A stretch of 64,000 nt of DNA from Brevibacterium permense (GTDB taxonomy: Bacteria; Actinomycetota; Actinomycetes; Actinomycetales; Brevibacteriaceae): positions 124,001-188,000 of the forward strand of contig NZ_JABSSX010000004.1 in the NCBI RefSeq assembly GCF_013280495.1. Direction: 5' to 3'. Positions 1 to 9,500 of this stretch are shown in pieces. The translations under genes and the position numbers were made by a program. Below the pieces are notes generated by a model. It saw only the letters and a program-made list of their open reading frames with translations. It did no database searches and was not told the DNA's origin. The stretch's first letter is position 1. Each line of letters starts with the position of its first letter.

Positions 1-409
1 CCACATACGGTCCAGAATCACCGAATGCAGATATGGACGCGTAGATGATGCCGGGGTTCCGCTTCTCCAACGTGCTCCGGTCGACACCGAGCTGTGCGGC
101 CTTCCCGGGGCGAAGGTTCTCGACGACGATGTCGGCCTTATCAGCGAGATCGTAGAAGACTTCCCGTCCTTCGGGGTCCTTCAAATCGAGGGCAATGCTC
201 CTCTTGTTCCGGTTCAAGGAAAGGAATACCGCGCTCTGGTCTTCTGCGAAGACGCTGCCCGCCTGCCGGGACATGTCTCCGCTGTCCGGTCGCTCGACCT
301 TGATCACATCGGCACCTAGGTCGGCTAAGACCATGGTGCACCATGGTCCTGCGGCAAGGTGACTCAAATCCAGGACTGTGACGCCTTCCAAGGGCAATCG
401 CTGTGGCAC
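1..409 (-). CDS. CaiB/BaiF-type (class III) CoA-transferase, 5' part only
   Basis: N-terminal 136 codons of a class III CoA-transferase; the rest lies beyond the left edge. Members move CoA between carboxylic acids in the cytoplasm. Visible family signatures in order: DLSHLAAGPWCTMVLADLGA near the N-terminus, VIKVERPDSGD, LNRNKRSIALDLK and NLRPGKAAQLGVD, ending in a GDSGPY segment. The start is a GTG at 409-407, about 6 nt after GGAGG on the minus strand. The family is usually about 400 residues and its catalytic aspartate (near residue 170) is outside the window, so activity cannot be judged. It follows the IclR gene on the same strand after 111 bp and probably belongs to the same catabolic locus, supplying or recycling a CoA-activated acid. 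The substrate cannot be told from this fragment. Confidence 0.88.
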   Translation of the reverse strand, partial: MPQRLPLEGVTVLDLSHLAAGPWCTMVLADLGADVIKVERPDSGDMSRQAGSVFAEDQSAVFLSLNRNKRSIALDLKDPEGREVFYDLADKADIVVENLRPGKAAQLGVDRSTLEKRNPGIIYASISAFGDSGPYV

Positions 410-520
410 GGTATCCTCCAAATAAGTTCGGTTGTTCTTATATAGGTACTTGGTTCAGAAGTGTGGTCGGAGTTCGTCACTCTCCTGGGAGCTGGCTGTC
501 GGGGCTGAGAACGATCCGCG

Positions 521-1288
521 TCAGCGAGTCGCTAGCACTGCCGTCACGCTCTCTGCTGCTTCCAGCACTCGCTGGCCGAGCTCCCGTTTGGTGGCGGCGG
601 CGACCTGGGGGCCGAGATGGGAAAGGCTCAAGGCTGCGATGACCCTGCCCGAGCGGTCTCGGACCGGAGCAGCGAAACCGGTGACCGCAGCGTGCAGGCC
701 TTGGTCGTCGACTGCATAGCCGACTTTCGACTGCTTCTGCAGCACTTTCCGATACGATTCAGCGTCCGGGCAGGTCTTTTCGGTAGCCTTCTCGAATACA
801 TGTCGGCTCAGCCATTCCTCCTGTTCGTCAGCGGGCTTTGAACCGACCAGCACGTGGCCCAGGGAGGTCTGGTGTGCTGGTATCCGGGTGCCGACGTGAG
901 TGACCAGGCGCACCACGCCGTCCCGAGCCTCGACCTTCTCGATGTACAGCACGTCATGGTCGTCCAAAACGGCCAAATTGCAGGTCAGGCCTGTTTCTTG
1001 GGACGCCTGTTCCATGGCGGGGCGCGCCAACTCGGGAAGGTCGACGATCTCCAGGGCGCTAGCCGCCAATGAGAAGAGCCGCAGGCTCAATCGATATCGT
1101 TGGTTCTGGTCCCTGACGATGAACCCCTTCGCCTGAAGTGTTTGCAGGATTCCGTGGGCTGTGCTCTTAGGGAGATCGAGGTCCTGGGCGATCTCGATTA
1201 GACGCATCGGCGCCTTGCGCGCGGACAGCAACTCCAGGAGTGCGGCCACACGTTCCACAGATCGGACAAAGCCACCGTCGCTAACCAT
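521..1288 (-). CDS. IclR-family transcriptional regulator
   Basis: 255-aa IclR regulator: an N-terminal winged helix (about residues 6-65, including LIEIAQDLDLPKSTAHGILQ and a wing ending in QRYRLSLRLF) followed by the IclR effector-binding domain (about 80-250, with PVRDRSGRVIAALSLSHLG near its end). Such proteins bind small carboxylates or aromatics and control adjacent catabolic genes. The ATG at 1288 lies directly against the stop codon of the hydroxyacid dehydrogenase gene (zero spacing) and is preceded by a GGGAAGG ribosome site inside that gene's end, so the two are translationally linked. Being inside the operon it probably regulates, it is likely autoregulated. The palindrome at 5749-5764 is a candidate operator. 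The ligand is unknown. Confidence 0.93.
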   Translation of the reverse strand: MVSDGGFVRSVERVAALLELLSARKAPMRLIEIAQDLDLPKSTAHGILQTLQAKGFIVRDQNQRYRLSLRLFSLAASALEIVDLPELARPAMEQASQETGLTCNLAVLDDHDVLYIEKVEARDGVVRLVTHVGTRIPAHQTSLGHVLVGSKPADEQEEWLSRHVFEKATEKTCPDAESYRKVLQKQSKVGYAVDDQGLHAAVTGFAAPVRDRSGRVIAALSLSHLGPQVAAATKRELGQRVLEAAESVTAVLATR

Positions 1289-2317
1289 CTAGACCTTCCC
1301 TTTCTCAGCGGCGTGTTTATCAAGAACAGTAGCAGCGGAAATTGGTTCGGTCTGGGCCGTAGGGCACGCCACCGGGGTCTTCGGGTCCCCTCCTGTTAGC
1401 ACTGCGACAGTATTCTCGGCGGCCAGCATAGCCATCCGCTGGCGGGTCTGCTCCCCTGCACTGCCGATGTGGGGCGTCAGCACGACATTGTCCCGGACGA
1501 GGAGGCCCGGGTGGATCTTTGGCTCCTGCTCGTAGACGTCCAGGCCTGCTCCACGTAGCCTCCCGGAGTCCAGCGCCTGAACAAGGGCCCCTTCATCGAT
1601 GAGCGGACCTCTCGCCGTGTTGATGACTACCGCTCGAGGCTTCATGGAAGCGAATTCACGTGGACCGATCAGGTGCCGTGTCTCCGCGGTCAGCGGGACA
1701 TGCAGACTGACCACGTCCGCTACCGACAGCATCTCCTGCAGAGGTAACCGCTCGACGCCGTCCCGAGCGGGGCCAGTACCGGCAGCGATGATTTTCATTC
1801 CAAAGGCGCGGGCACGCCGTGCCAGGGCGGCCCCGATGCGTCCATATCCGACGATGCCGAGGACCTCGCCCTCCAGATCGCGGCCCAGAAAGAAACGCGG
1901 GCCCCATGACCAAGACTCACGCCGGCGCAAGAAGGCGTCCGCCTCGACGATCCGCCGGTTGACGGCCAGGATGAGCCCCATCGCCAAGTCGGCAGTGGCA
2001 GCAGTAAGGACGTCCGGGGTATTAGTGACCGTGATTCCCCGCCGCGCAGCTGCCTCGATGTCAATGTTGTCCGTACCCACCGAAACTGCGGAGACAACGG
2101 CGAGCTGAGGCCCGGCATGGTCGAATAATTCGCCATCCATCTTCTCGCTGAGCAGAGTGACGATGCCGGATGCACCGGCCACGCCATCAAGTAACTCCGA
2201 GCGGCTCGGAGGGCGATCCCGGTCAGGGTGTACGACAACCTCGCAGCCGGATTCCTTCAGCAGCCCCAAGGCACCGGGACCAAGGTCGCTGGAGACGTAC
2301 ACACGTCGCGTTTTCAT
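1289..2317 (-). CDS. D-isomer-specific 2-hydroxyacid dehydrogenase
   Basis: 342-aa NAD(P)-dependent D-2-hydroxyacid dehydrogenase, interconverting a 2-hydroxyacid and a 2-oxoacid in the cytoplasm. The Rossmann motif GEVLGIVGYGRIGAALARRA lies near the middle. The substrate-site arginine segment INTARGPLIDEGALVQAL and the catalytic His segment VVLTPHIGSAGEQTRQRMA follow in the usual order. Length is ordinary for glyoxylate/hydroxypyruvate reductase or phosphoglycerate-dehydrogenase-like enzymes. Start ATG at 2317 follows AAAGGA at good spacing. It lies 57 bp after the aldehyde dehydrogenase gene and abuts the IclR gene, so it is part of the same operon. A role in reducing or oxidising a short hydroxyacid made by the dehydrogenase/aldolase steps is an inference; the substrate is not resolved. 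Confidence 0.92.
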   Translation of the reverse strand: MKTRRVYVSSDLGPGALGLLKESGCEVVVHPDRDRPPSRSELLDGVAGASGIVTLLSEKMDGELFDHAGPQLAVVSAVSVGTDNIDIEAAARRGITVTNTPDVLTAATADLAMGLILAVNRRIVEADAFLRRRESWSWGPRFFLGRDLEGEVLGIVGYGRIGAALARRARAFGMKIIAAGTGPARDGVERLPLQEMLSVADVVSLHVPLTAETRHLIGPREFASMKPRAVVINTARGPLIDEGALVQALDSGRLRGAGLDVYEQEPKIHPGLLVRDNVVLTPHIGSAGEQTRQRMAMLAAENTVAVLTGGDPKTPVACPTAQTEPISAATVLDKHAAEKGKV

Positions 2318-2374
2318 GAGTGGTTCCTTTTTATCTTGGGTCTGAATCGCGCAGGTCCGAAGCCAAACCGTCCA

Positions 2375-3874
2375 CTAAAGCCCTTTGCGTCCCGAGACCA
2401 CCGGCCCCGCTTGCGCGCTGCTGCGGTCCTTGGCGTACACGGTCTTGGACTGAGTGAAGAATTCGACGTTGGAGAGACCGATCGAGAACGGTCCGACCCC
2501 TGACTCGTTCATGCCGCCGAACGGCACGTGCGGCTGACTGACGGTTCCGTGATTGATGTGAACCATCCCGGCGTGGACCTCGCGTGAGAAGCGCATGGCT
2601 GTCTCGAGGTCCTCGCTGAACACTGCTGCGGCCAAGCCGTAGTCGGTATCGTTCACCACTCGGATGGCTTCGTCATCATCGTTGACTCGGGTGACCGTCA
2701 GTACTGGACCGAATATCTCTTCCCGGGCCACGGTCATCTCCGGCGTAACCCGATCCAGCACCGTCGGAGCGAAGTACAACCCGTCCGGTGTCGACCGATC
2801 GGGCGTGACGCGGACTGCACCCTCCTCGATGCCTTGCTGGACATAGCGAGAGACGCGGTCCAGCTGCGACTGGTTGACCAGCGGGCCGACCTCCGTATCT
2901 TCAGCATCACCGGGGCCGATCACCAGGCCGGACCACGACTCGACCAACAGTTCCACCAGGTCGTCGGCGATCGCTTCACGGACCAGCACCCGGCTGATGG
3001 ACGTGCACCGCTGTCCGGTGGCCTGGATGGACGCGTTCGTGATCTCAGCGGCGACTGCTCGCAGGTCTTCAGCGCTGTGTACATAAGCTGCGTTCTTGCC
3101 GCCCAGTTCCAACTGCACCGAGCCTAGCCGCCGGGCCATGGCTTCGTTGACGGATCGTCCAACGTTGGTTGAACCGGTGAAGGAGATTCCCGCGACGCGG
3201 GGGTCCTCTGTCAGCTGTGATCCGACTGTTGAACCGCGCCCGGAGACCACGTTCAGTACGCCTTCAGGCAGCCCCGCCTCACGGAGCAGCCCCGCCAGAA
3301 CCAGAGCGGTCTGCGGCGTTTCCAGCGCAGGCTTGAGAACGACAGTGTTGCCGAAGACCAGAGCTGGGGCGATCTTTCGCACTGGTGCGATGGCCGGGAA
3401 GTTCCACGGTGTGATGGCGCCGACCACTCCGATGGGTTCGCGTTGTGTGGCGATCGAGACCCCCGGGATTCGGCTGGGGATGGTGACTCCGTGGATGCGT
3501 GTACCTTCTCCCGCCGCATAGTCGATCTCCATGCGCGCCCGTCCGAGCTCGCCGCGAGATTCTGCCAGCGGTTTGCCCATCTCCCGGGTGATGAGTCGAG
3601 CGAGCTCCTCGAGGTGCTCTTCGATCAGTTCGCTCCACCGGCGGAGGATGTCCCCACGGACCGGGCCAGGGGTTGCAGCCCAGCCAGGCAGTGCCTCCCG
3701 GGCCGCATCGATGGCGGCCTTGACGTCCTCAGGAGTGGAGTCAGGAACGGTTCCGACGATGTCGCTTTGGTCGGCGGGATTGAGTGTTGGGACGCCAGCT
3801 CCAGCACTGGCTGTCCAGGTGTTGTTGATGAAGTTCGTTCGAGCTGGTGCGTTGAGAGTCAGCTGGTCAAGCAA
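2375..3874 (-). CDS. NAD(P)-dependent aldehyde dehydrogenase
   Basis: 499-aa aldehyde dehydrogenase oxidising an aldehyde to the acid. It shows the family glutamate motif LELGGKNAAYV, the catalytic cysteine in GQRCTSISRVLV, the nucleotide-site segment TPWNFPAIAPVRKIAPAL and the C-terminal EEIFGPVLTVTRVN. Start is a TTG at 3874 placed 6 nt after AGGAG; no better ATG lies near. It sits 32 bp after the RraA-like gene and 57 bp before the hydroxyacid dehydrogenase gene, all on the minus strand. In the cluster it probably acts after the alcohol dehydrogenase (alcohol to aldehyde to acid). The closest relatives by motif are vanillin/benzaldehyde- or succinate-semialdehyde-type dehydrogenases, but the specificity cannot be read from sequence. 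Confidence 0.93.
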   Translation of the reverse strand: MLDQLTLNAPARTNFINNTWTASAGAGVPTLNPADQSDIVGTVPDSTPEDVKAAIDAAREALPGWAATPGPVRGDILRRWSELIEEHLEELARLITREMGKPLAESRGELGRARMEIDYAAGEGTRIHGVTIPSRIPGVSIATQREPIGVVGAITPWNFPAIAPVRKIAPALVFGNTVVLKPALETPQTALVLAGLLREAGLPEGVLNVVSGRGSTVGSQLTEDPRVAGISFTGSTNVGRSVNEAMARRLGSVQLELGGKNAAYVHSAEDLRAVAAEITNASIQATGQRCTSISRVLVREAIADDLVELLVESWSGLVIGPGDAEDTEVGPLVNQSQLDRVSRYVQQGIEEGAVRVTPDRSTPDGLYFAPTVLDRVTPEMTVAREEIFGPVLTVTRVNDDDEAIRVVNDTDYGLAAAVFSEDLETAMRFSREVHAGMVHINHGTVSQPHVPFGGMNESGVGPFSIGLSNVEFFTQSKTVYAKDRSSAQAGPVVSGRKGL

Positions 3875-3906
3875 GGCAATCTCCTAGGGAGCTAGTTTTG
3901 GGCAAC

Positions 3907-4593
3907 TCACGGCTGCATGATGTGAAGGTCTATTGCGCGGTCGATCCATTGCCGATCCCAGCTGTCGTCGCCGATGGCCTGGGTGGCGGCCAGTTCGCGT
4001 TGCACGACGTCTTCGGCCAATGTTGCGACTTGCGCCACTCGATTGCGTGGTACGAACACCACGCCGTCCTCGTCGCCGACGACGAGATCGCCCTGGCCGA
4101 CAGCCGTTCCACCGACGGCGATGTGTCCGCGGATGGCACCCGGGCCATCCTTGTATGGGCCCTGGTGTGAAACGCCTCGAGCGAAGACAGGGATCTCCAA
4201 GGTAGCCAGCTCGCCGAGGTCGCGGACGGCACCATCAAGCACGATTCCGGCGATCCCGCGGGTCTGGGCGTACCCGGCTAACAATCCACCGACAATGGCT
4301 CGATCAACGAGACCTCCGGCGTCGATCACGAGGACATCACCGAACTCGGCTAGGTCTGCCGCCTTGTGGACCACGAGGTTGTCACCCGGCCGGGTCTGGA
4401 CTGTCAGCGCGCGTCCGACCAAGTGAACCTTGGCTGGCCCAACGCCAGGCAAGGTCAGTGGCGACAAGCCCCGAGCTCCTCCGAAACGCTGCATGGCGTC
4501 AGAGATCGCCGACGTCGGCAGGTCGCGGAACCGAGCGATCAGCGCTTCGTCGATGCCAGGGGAATCCTCATAGACAAGACACTGCCCACCCAC
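3907..4593 (-). CDS. RraA-like / 4-hydroxy-4-methyl-2-oxoglutarate aldolase family protein
   Basis: 228-aa protein of the RraA/HMG-aldolase family. The core GGLLAGYAQTRGIAGIVLDG followed by AVRD gives the metal-coordinating Asp and substrate Arg of the class II oxoacid aldolases, so an enzyme (aldolase or oxaloacetate decarboxylase type) is more likely than an RNase E regulator. The start is a GTG at 4593, one base after the TGA of the upstream alcohol dehydrogenase, indicating translational coupling. HMG aldolases split branched oxoacids to pyruvate in aromatic-acid catabolism, and neighbouring dehydrogenases fit an oxoacid pathway. Which oxoacid is used here is unknown. Name and fold are secure, function is inferred. 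Confidence 0.88.
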   Translation of the reverse strand: MGGQCLVYEDSPGIDEALIARFRDLPTSAISDAMQRFGGARGLSPLTLPGVGPAKVHLVGRALTVQTRPGDNLVVHKAADLAEFGDVLVIDAGGLVDRAIVGGLLAGYAQTRGIAGIVLDGAVRDLGELATLEIPVFARGVSHQGPYKDGPGAIRGHIAVGGTAVGQGDLVVGDEDGVVFVPRNRVAQVATLAEDVVQRELAATQAIGDDSWDRQWIDRAIDLHIMQP

Positions 4594-4594
4594 T

Positions 4595-5716
4595 TCACGC
4601 CACCGCCCCGGGCCGGAGCACGGCCTTCATGACACGGCCGGCCTTCACGTCAGCCACTGCCTGGTTAGCCTCGTCCAAGGGGTACTCACTGATGATGCTG
4701 CCGAGATCGAACTGCTCCAGAAGGCGGGGCAGAGTCTGGATATAGCGGATGAAGTGATGTGGGGCGAAGCCCCAGGAGCCCTGGATCGTCAACTGCTTCT
4801 TCGTGATGAAATGCGGGTTGATGGGCGTTTCACCATGGTTGGTGTACTGACCGACCACGCAGTACTGGCCACCGGGACGCACCATCTCGATCCCTTCGGC
4901 CACGGCGGAGGGGATCCCGGCACACTCGATGACGACGTCAGCCCCTTCGCCTCCAGACGTCAGGGCCTTCACAGCAGCGATGCGGTCTTCTGTGCTCATG
5001 TCGTCCATGACATTGAAGTGTTCATGCCCGATACCCAGACCAGAGGCCATCTCGAGTCGGGAGGCCGGACCGCCGACGATGATGACCTTGGCGGCTCCGG
5101 ACATCTGGGCGTAGATCGCCGAGGCGACGCCTACTGGGCCACTGCCCTGAACGATGACCGTATCGCCAAAGGCAATCTTCGTTTCGTACAGGGCACCGTG
5201 GATGGCCGTCGGTCCGGCGCACCCCAACGGAATGACGTCCCGTGGGCTGACTCCTTCGGGCAGCTTGACCAGGGTTGTCCCGGGCTGGAGGTACATCTGG
5301 TCTGCCCAGCCGCCTGAGATTCTCGGGAATGTATCGGCCGGCTGATTGATTCCATAGATGCGGCGCGATCCGGTGCACAGCGACGGCTGCTGCTCGATGA
5401 GACAGTACCGGCACCGCCCACAGGCAACACTGTTCTGCCACGCTACCGCGTCGCCAATCGACAGCGGCTCCCCCAGAACATCGTGGGTGAGTCCCGGCCC
5501 CAGTGCCGCAATGTTGCCAACGGCCTCATGCCCCAGCACAACCGGGGTGTTGATGGGCAGCCGACCGGCCTGAAGGTGGACGTCGGTTCCGCAGATCCCG
5601 GCGTAGTCGACGCTGACGACCGCCGCGTTCTCACCCGGTTCCGGCACGTCGAAGGTGGTGAGTTCGAAGGGTTCGTCGAATTCCGAGAGCACGACGGCTC
5701 GGCTCTGTACTGTCAT
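4595..5716 (-). CDS. Zinc-dependent alcohol dehydrogenase (MDR family)
   Basis: 373-aa medium-chain dehydrogenase. GICGTDVHLQAGRLP and GHEAVGNI supply catalytic-zinc ligands, the cysteine cluster ACGRCRYCL supplies the structural zinc, and a Rossmann segment VIVQGSGPVGVASAIYAQM binds NAD(P). The start chosen is ATG 5716, with GAGGAGA 7 nt upstream. An in-frame extension back to 5878 is open but has no ribosome site, is not family-like, and would run through the promoter. It is the first gene of the minus-strand catabolic operon (then RraA-like, aldehyde dehydrogenase, hydroxyacid dehydrogenase, IclR, CoA-transferase). It would oxidise the entry alcohol or a hydroxylated intermediate; the substrate is unknown. 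Confidence 0.92.
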   Translation of the reverse strand: MTVQSRAVVLSEFDEPFELTTFDVPEPGENAAVVSVDYAGICGTDVHLQAGRLPINTPVVLGHEAVGNIAALGPGLTHDVLGEPLSIGDAVAWQNSVACGRCRYCLIEQQPSLCTGSRRIYGINQPADTFPRISGGWADQMYLQPGTTLVKLPEGVSPRDVIPLGCAGPTAIHGALYETKIAFGDTVIVQGSGPVGVASAIYAQMSGAAKVIIVGGPASRLEMASGLGIGHEHFNVMDDMSTEDRIAAVKALTSGGEGADVVIECAGIPSAVAEGIEMVRPGGQYCVVGQYTNHGETPINPHFITKKQLTIQGSWGFAPHHFIRYIQTLPRLLEQFDLGSIISEYPLDEANQAVADVKAGRVMKAVLRPGAVA

Positions 5717-5748
5717 CTGGTTCTCCTCGGGTAGCCCATTAACTTCGA

Positions 5749-5764
5749 GTTCGTATATACAAAC
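5749..5764. promoter_or_regulatory. 16-bp palindrome upstream of the alcohol dehydrogenase operon (putative IclR operator)
   Basis: GTTCGTATATACAAAC reads almost the same on both strands (GTTYGTATATACRAAC, one mismatched pair). It lies 33 bp upstream of ATG 5716, in an AT-rich patch of otherwise GC-rich DNA. Size and symmetry suit an IclR dimer site, and an IclR gene is in the operon. A looser look-alike (gttcttatatagg) lies near 434 between the IclR and CoA-transferase genes. No binding data; the assignment is inferred. Confidence 0.5.
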
Positions 5765-5934
5765 CCGGTTCACATAAAGGTACCCGTGTGACGCATGCAA
5801 CACAACCCCCATTTTCAAGTGACGTGAACAAATCAATGGGTAAGGGTCGAGGGCAAAGGGGTGCGATGGCACCATCAACCGTGCTCACCAGCACGCGACG
5901 AACACGTCGCGCCCTGACCAGGACACAGGGGGTT

Positions 5935-6468
5935 ACGTCGAATTACAAGAATCTGCCCGATCAGGACTGTGAACCAGCTGGGCATGGCATTGGTCGCTCA
6001 CGTGGTGGGGAGACGACGAAGATCCACCACGCCGTCTACGGCCGCGGCCGCCCCCTGGCTGTGGTGATCACCGGCGGGCAGCGCCATGACGGAGTGATTC
6101 TGCCGCAGGTGCTGGCCGATATTCGAGTCCCGCGGGCTGGTGGTGGTCGTGCTCGCACACGCCCCGACGTGGTCCTGGCTGATCGTGCTTATGGGCTCAG
6201 ATGCAACCGCGAGTATCTGCGTTTGCGTGGCATTCGGGCTGTGATCCCGGAGAAGAAGGACCAGATCGCAACTCGGAAGAAGCGCGGCAGCAAAGGTGGA
6301 CGGCCCCCGGCATTCGGTGCCGGAGTTTATCGGAACCGCAACGTGGTGGAGCGTTCGTTTGCCTACGTCAAGCAATGGCGAGGGTTGGCGGCGAGATACG
6401 ACAAGCTCGCGATCACCTATCGAGCGACCGCCGGGATCAGCGCGATGCTGACATGGCTCCGGCGATAA
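5935..6468 (+). pseudogene. IS5-family (IS427-like) transposase, C-terminal remnant
   Basis: About 178 codons matching the C-terminal half of an actinobacterial IS5-type DDE transposase: IGRSRGGETTKIHHAVYGRG, then DVVLADRAYGLRCNREYLR with the second catalytic Asp, IRAVIPEKKDQ, and NVVERSFAYVKQWRGLAARY with the catalytic Glu. The N-terminal part, with the helix-turn-helix and first Asp, is missing. The open frame continues back to 5788, but that segment is not transposase-like. Just after the stop, gagacatgccctag (6472-6485) may be the old right terminal repeat; no matching left end was seen upstream. The element is therefore a dead fragment. It sits between the catabolic operon and the Snf2 gene and marks a rearrangement boundary. 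Confidence 0.85.
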
Positions 6469-6530
6469 AGGAGACATGCCCTAGATGCTGATTTTCCACC
6501 CGCGTCACCGTCCAATGAGAAGATGGCATC

Positions 6531-9500
6531 GTGCCTGAGACCCGACCGTCCGCCACGACCGGTTCCGCCCTCCCCGCCGATTGGCGTGACGCCTTTGCTC
6601 CTCTCGCCGAGGCGGCTCCGCACTCACACACGCCCGTGGCGCTTGGATTCGAGCTCGTCCAAGTCATCCCCCGCACATGGTTCGAAGCTCAGCACTCCGT
6701 CCTCCTCGACAAGGACGACGTCACCCCGGGCGCGAATCCGAGCCTCGCGATCCGCCCGCTCATGCTCAGCGAGTCCGGCAACTGGGTGAAGAAGACCCTG
6801 ACCTGGCGCACCATCGACCGCATGACCCGGCAGTTCGACATCGACCCGGCCCACCAGGAATGGTTCACCCAGCTCGCGGGACTGCGCACCCGCGGGAAGA
6901 CGGACTTCACGCCCGACGGTGCGCCGTACCACCTCGCCGATTTCCGCACTCCCCTGCTGTGGGACCACTTCACGCAGGGGAAGAAGCTCGGCATCGAATT
7001 CGTCGGCATCAATCCGGATATGACCATCCGCATCGGGCACACCGCCCGCGCCGCCATCGACATCCGCCGCTGCCAGAACCGCCTGCAGGTGCAGACGCGG
7101 GCAACGATCGACGAACGCGAATATGCCCCCGGACTGATCAAACCCATCTGGACGCACGGCTTCTTCGGCGTCGACGTCACCAGCGGTTTCACCGTCACCC
7201 TCGCCCCTGCGGAGACCCCGACGAAGGAATCCGCGCTGCCCGTGCTCCAGTCCCCCGGGCCGATCACGATCCCCGCGGCCGAGGCCGAAGAGTTCTTCGA
7301 GGAGTACTACCCGCAGCTGCGCTCCAGCGCCGAGGTCATCAGCAGCGACGCCACCGTCGCCTTCCCGCAGTATGGCCGCCCCCGCCTCGTTGTCTTCGCA
7401 GCCTTCGGCGCCGGCGACAAACTCTCCTTGCGCTGGTACTGGGAATACCAGGGACCCCGCCGCACCTTCCCCGTCATCGACCGATTGAAGCTCAGCGCCG
7501 CCTCGGCGAGGGAATATGCGGAGCAACGCGAACTCGACTTCGAAGATGCCGTCGTCGCCGAGGTCGACGAACTCCTCGCCGACACCCACGAAACCGGCTC
7601 CGCCCTGCCGACCATCAAAGACGTCGAACTCGACCACGCGGACACCGCGGATTTCGTCGTCAACGTCCTGCCCGGGCTCGAAGAGATCGGGCACGTCAAG
7701 GTCATCACGCGCGGGAAGAAGCAGCCGTACCGGGAGCTCGGCGGGGAGCCGAACGTGAAGATAACCTCGGTCGAGTCGGAGAAGAACGACTGGTTCGATC
7801 TCGGCTTCCAGATCAGCATCGACGGCCACCCGGTCCCCTTCGTCAAGCTGTACAAGGCGTTGGCGGCCGGGACGAAGAAGATCAAGCTCTCCGACGATTC
7901 CTTCCTGTCGCTGAACAAGCCCATCTTCGACAAGCTCAAGGCCCTCCTCGCCGAGGCGGACCTCATCCCCGAATGGGAGCCCGGAGCACCGAAGATCTCA
8001 CGTATGCACGTGGGCCTGTGGTCGGATTTCGAGGACCTCGCCGACGAGTCCGAACCGGCCGTGACCTGGAGAGACTCAGTGCGCGCATTGGCCGACCTCG
8101 AATACCTGCCCGCGACAGAGGTCCCCGACCTGAACGGTGCGAAGCTGCGCCCGTATCAGGTGCAGGGATTCCGGTGGTTGGCACTGCTCTACCGGTGCCG
8201 CCTCGGCGGGATCCTCGCCGACGACATGGGCTTGGGCAAGACCCTGCAGACGCTCGCGCTCATCAAGCACGCGAAAGCGAGCGCTCCCTTCCTCGTCGTC
8301 GCTCCGACCTCGGTCGTCCCGAATTGGGTGAAGGAAGCGACCGCTTTCGCCCCTGACCTCGAAGTTCGTGTCGTGGCCGAATCGACGCGGGCGCGTGGGG
8401 TCGACCTCGCCGAGGTGGCTCGCGGTGCCGATGTCGTCGTCATGTCGTATGCGATGTTGAGGTTGGAGGAGACCCCGATCTCGCGGATGGAGTGGGCGGG
8501 GCTCATCCTCGACGAGGCGCAGTTCGTGAAGAACTCCACCGCACAGACGCACCTGGCGGCGAAGGAGGTGCGCGCACCGTTCCGGCTCGCGCTGACCGGG
8601 ACTCCTTTGGAGAATTCGCTCAAGGACGTGTGGTCACTGTTTTCGATCACGGCACCGGGATTGTTTCCAAGCCCGCACCGGTTCGAGGAGGAATACGTCC
8701 GACCGATCGAGTCGGGTGAGAACCCGGGACGGATGCAGCGCCTGCAGCGGCGGATCCGGCCGTTCATGATGCGGCGGACGAAGGATCTCGTCGCCGCTGA
8801 CCTGCCGGAGAAGCAGGAGCAGGTCATCTCTGTCGAACTCAGTCCCGCGCACCGGAGACTCTACGATCGGATTCTGCAGAAGGAGCGGAAGAAGATCCTC
8901 GGCTTCATCGACAGCGAATACGACAAGCAGCGGTTCATCGTCTTCCGGTCGCTGACGCTGCTGCGGATGCTCGCTCTCGATCCGTCCATCGTCGATGCCG
9001 AACATGCCGAGGTGCCGTCGTCGAAGTTGGCCGCGCTCCGGGAACGGCTCGACGATGTCATCGCCGAGGGCCACCGGTCGATCGTGTTCAGCCAGTTCAC
9101 GTCGTTCCTGACCAATGTTGCCGCGGAGCTCGACGCGCGCGGGATTCCCTATGTCGTCCTCGACGGGTCGACGCGCAACCGCGGGACGGTCGTCGATGCG
9201 TTCCGGTCGGGTGAGGCGCCGGTGTTCCTCATCAGTCTCAAGGCCGGCGGGTTCGGGCTCAACCTCACCGAGGCGGACTACGTCTTCCTCATGGATCCAT
9301 GGTGGAATCCCGCCTCGGAGAACCAGGCGATCGACCGGGCGCACAGGATCGGGCAGACGAAGAATGTCATGGTCTACCGCTATGTCGCCGAGGGCACGAT
9401 CGAGGAGAAGGTGCTCGCCCTGCAGAAGCGCAAGGCCGAACTCTTCGACGATCTCATGTCCGATTCCGGCACCTACCAGGGGCGCGGCCCCGGCGGTCAG

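Noticed and set aside
5717-5878. N-terminal extension of the zinc alcohol dehydrogenase
   Set aside because: No ribosome site, not family-like, and it would cover the putative operator at 5749-5764.
5788-6468. A complete IS5 element
   Set aside because: The N-terminal half of the transposase and the left terminal repeat are missing, so it is only a remnant.
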